Positions 5,833 through 7,021 of a stretch of DNA of 7,021 nucleotides are shown piece by piece. Below the pieces are notes generated by a model that was not told the origin of the DNA, made no database searches, and saw nothing but the letters and a program-made list of their open reading frames with translations. The number at the start of each line of letters is the position of its first letter. Positions within the stretch are counted from its first letter, which is position 1. The stretch covers positions 1 to 7,021 of the forward strand of contig JAFGFP010000079.1 in assembly GCA_016931015.1 (NCBI GenBank). The letters are read 5' to 3'. The translations under genes and the position numbers were made by a program. The DNA comes from Dehalococcoidales bacterium. GTDB lineage: Bacteria; Chloroflexota; Dehalococcoidia; Dehalococcoidales; UBA5760.

Positions 5833-7021
5833 TTAGCTGCCTGCCATTTTGACTCCCAGGATATCGAGCTCGGTGTCGCTGAGCCCGACGCCCCTCAGGT
5901 GCAGGCGGTTACCGCGCAGGCTCTCCAGGGCGTTAAGGCCCATCCCGCCCAGAATCTCCTTTAGCTCCAGGCTCCAGCCGCGGAGCAAGTTGGCCAGCCG
6001 TCGGCTGCCGATGTCGGGGTTAATGCGCCGGGTTAGTTTCAGGTTGGTGGTGCAGATGCCCCAGGCGCATTTTCCGGTATGGCACTGCTGGCACAGGGCG
6101 CAGCCCAGGGCGACCAGGGCGGCGGTGCCGATATAAACGGCATCGGCCCCCAGGGCGATTGCCTTGGCGACATCGCCGCTGCTTCTGATGCCCCCGGAGA
6201 CGACCACCGAGGCCAGGTTGCGGATGCCCTCCTGCCTCAGGCGGCTGTCCACGGCGGCCAGCGCCATCTCGATGGGGATGCCGACGTTATCCCGGATGAC
6301 CTTGGGAGCGGCTCCGGTGCCGCCCCGCAGGCCGTCGAGGACGATAATGTCGGCTCCGGCGCGCACCATGCCGCTGGCGATGGCCGCCGAGTTATGCACG
6401 GCGGCTATCTTGACCGATATCGGCTTGGTGTAGTGGGTGGCTTCTTTGAGGGCGTATATCAGCTGGGCCAGGTCCTCAATCGAGTAAATATCGTGCTGCG
6501 GTGCCGGTGATAGGGCATCGGTCCCCTCGGGAATCATGCGGGTCAGGGAGACGTCGGCGCTCACCTTCTCTCCGGGGAGGTGCCCCCCGATGCCGGGCTT
6601 AGCCCCCTGCCCGATTTTAATCTCCACCACCCGGGCGGCGCGGAGGTAGTCCGGGCTGACCCCGAAGCGCCCCGAGGCCACCTGCACGATGGTATTGTTT
6701 CGGTACTGGTAGAGGCTGCGGTGCAGCCCGCCCTCGCCGGTGTTCCACAGGGTGCCCGCCTCTTGAGCGGCCCGGGCCAGTGAGCGGTGCACGTTAATAC
6801 TCAGGGCGCCGTAGGACATGGCTCCGAACATCACCGGCACCTCAATCTGTACCTGAGGCGCCATCTTCGTTTTCAGACTTGCCGAGTCCGGTTCCAGCTC
6901 CACCTTATCCGGTTTCCGTCCCAGGTAGGTGGTCAGCTCCATCGGCTCACGCAGGGGGTCGATGGAGGGGTTGGTTACCTGGCTGGCGTTGAGCACCAGG
7001 TGGTCCCAGTAGATGCGGTAG
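5833..7021 (-). CDS. Glutamate synthase FMN/iron-sulfur module (5' end cut by window edge)
   Basis: Catalyses the reductive step of glutamate synthesis: 2-oxoglutarate accepts ammonia released from glutamine. The visible 395 residues form a TIM barrel: FGAMSYGALS and NTGEGG near the start (FMN region), GQGAKPGIGGHLPGEKV, VKIAAVHNSAAIASG, DGLRGGTGAAP, VVSGGIRSSGDVAKAIALGA, then the cysteine cluster C-x2-C-x2-C-x4-C at 6052-6102 for the iron-sulfur centre. The open frame continues to the window edge, reading YRIYWDHL before a GTG at 6996. That GTG is therefore probably internal, and the gene begins outside. Archaeal-type relatives often carry a ferredoxin-like domain before this region, which cannot be judged here. 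The amidotransferase module is not in the window and may lie just upstream. No NAD(P)H-oxidising small subunit is seen, so the electron donor is open; ferredoxin is possible. Confidence 0.95.
   Translation of the reverse strand, partial: YRIYWDHLVLNASQVTNPSIDPLREPMELTTYLGRKPDKVELEPDSASLKTKMAPQVQIEVPVMFGAMSYGALSINVHRSLARAAQEAGTLWNTGEGGLHRSLYQYRNNTIVQVASGRFGVSPDYLRAARVVEIKIGQGAKPGIGGHLPGEKVSADVSLTRMIPEGTDALSPAPQHDIYSIEDLAQLIYALKEATHYTKPISVKIAAVHNSAAIASGMVRAGADIIVLDGLRGGTGAAPKVIRDNVGIPIEMALAAVDSRLRQEGIRNLASVVVSGGIRSSGDVAKAIALGADAVYIGTAALVALGCALCQQCHTGKCAWGICTTNLKLTRRINPDIGSRRLANLLRGWSLELKEILGGMGLNALESLRGNRLHLRGVGLSDTELDILGVKMAGS

Noticed and set aside
4504..6510. Plus-strand open frames at 4504-5112, 5276-5836 and 6079-6510
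   Set aside because: They mirror the regulator and glutamate synthase modules; compositions are skewed, with no conserved motifs.
5833..6996. GTG at 6996 as the start of the glutamate synthase FMN module
   Set aside because: The frame stays open upstream to the window edge and reads YRIYWDHL, which fits the family, so the true start is probably outside.

Overview
The window is a tightly packed nitrogen-assimilation cluster. All seven genes lie on the minus strand, so transcription runs from high to low coordinates. In that order they are: the FMN/iron-sulfur synthase module of a modular (archaeal-type) glutamate synthase, cut by the right edge; the separate GXGXG beta-helix module of the same enzyme; an OmpR/PhoB-type DNA-binding regulator; a glutamine-hydrolysing asparagine synthetase; an Amt ammonium channel; a P-II signal protein; and a type I glutamine synthetase, cut by the left edge. 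No gene-free stretch is longer than about 100 bases. I found no RNA gene, mobile element, repeat array or convincing terminator.

Organism: the modular glutamate synthase, the split gene order and the moderately high GC content fit a bacterium of the Chloroflexota, perhaps Dehalococcoidia. This rests on remembered resemblance and not on a search, so it is tentative (about 0.6).

How the genes work together: Amt brings in ammonium; the P-II protein, encoded next to it, senses nitrogen and energy state and probably gates Amt; glutamine synthetase makes glutamine; glutamate synthase turns glutamine plus 2-oxoglutarate into glutamate; AsnB passes amide nitrogen to aspartate. The regulator sits in the middle of the cluster.

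The most interesting point is a possible GlnR-like control circuit. The regulator has a winged-helix domain resembling actinobacterial GlnR and a receiver that lacks the phosphoacceptor aspartate and the conserved lysine. The only sizeable intergenic gap, upstream of amt-glnK-glnA, holds four 5-bp half-sites spaced exactly 11 bp apart: GTAAC-n6-TTAAC-n6-GTAAT-n6-GAAAC. This matches the actinobacterial GlnR box at 15 of 18 defined positions, and a candidate extended -10 promoter lies just downstream. A second extended -10 element (TGCTATAAT) lies just before the regulator gene and overlaps its longer possible start codon. The cluster may therefore be read as three units: glt, regulator-asnB, and amt-glnK-glnA.
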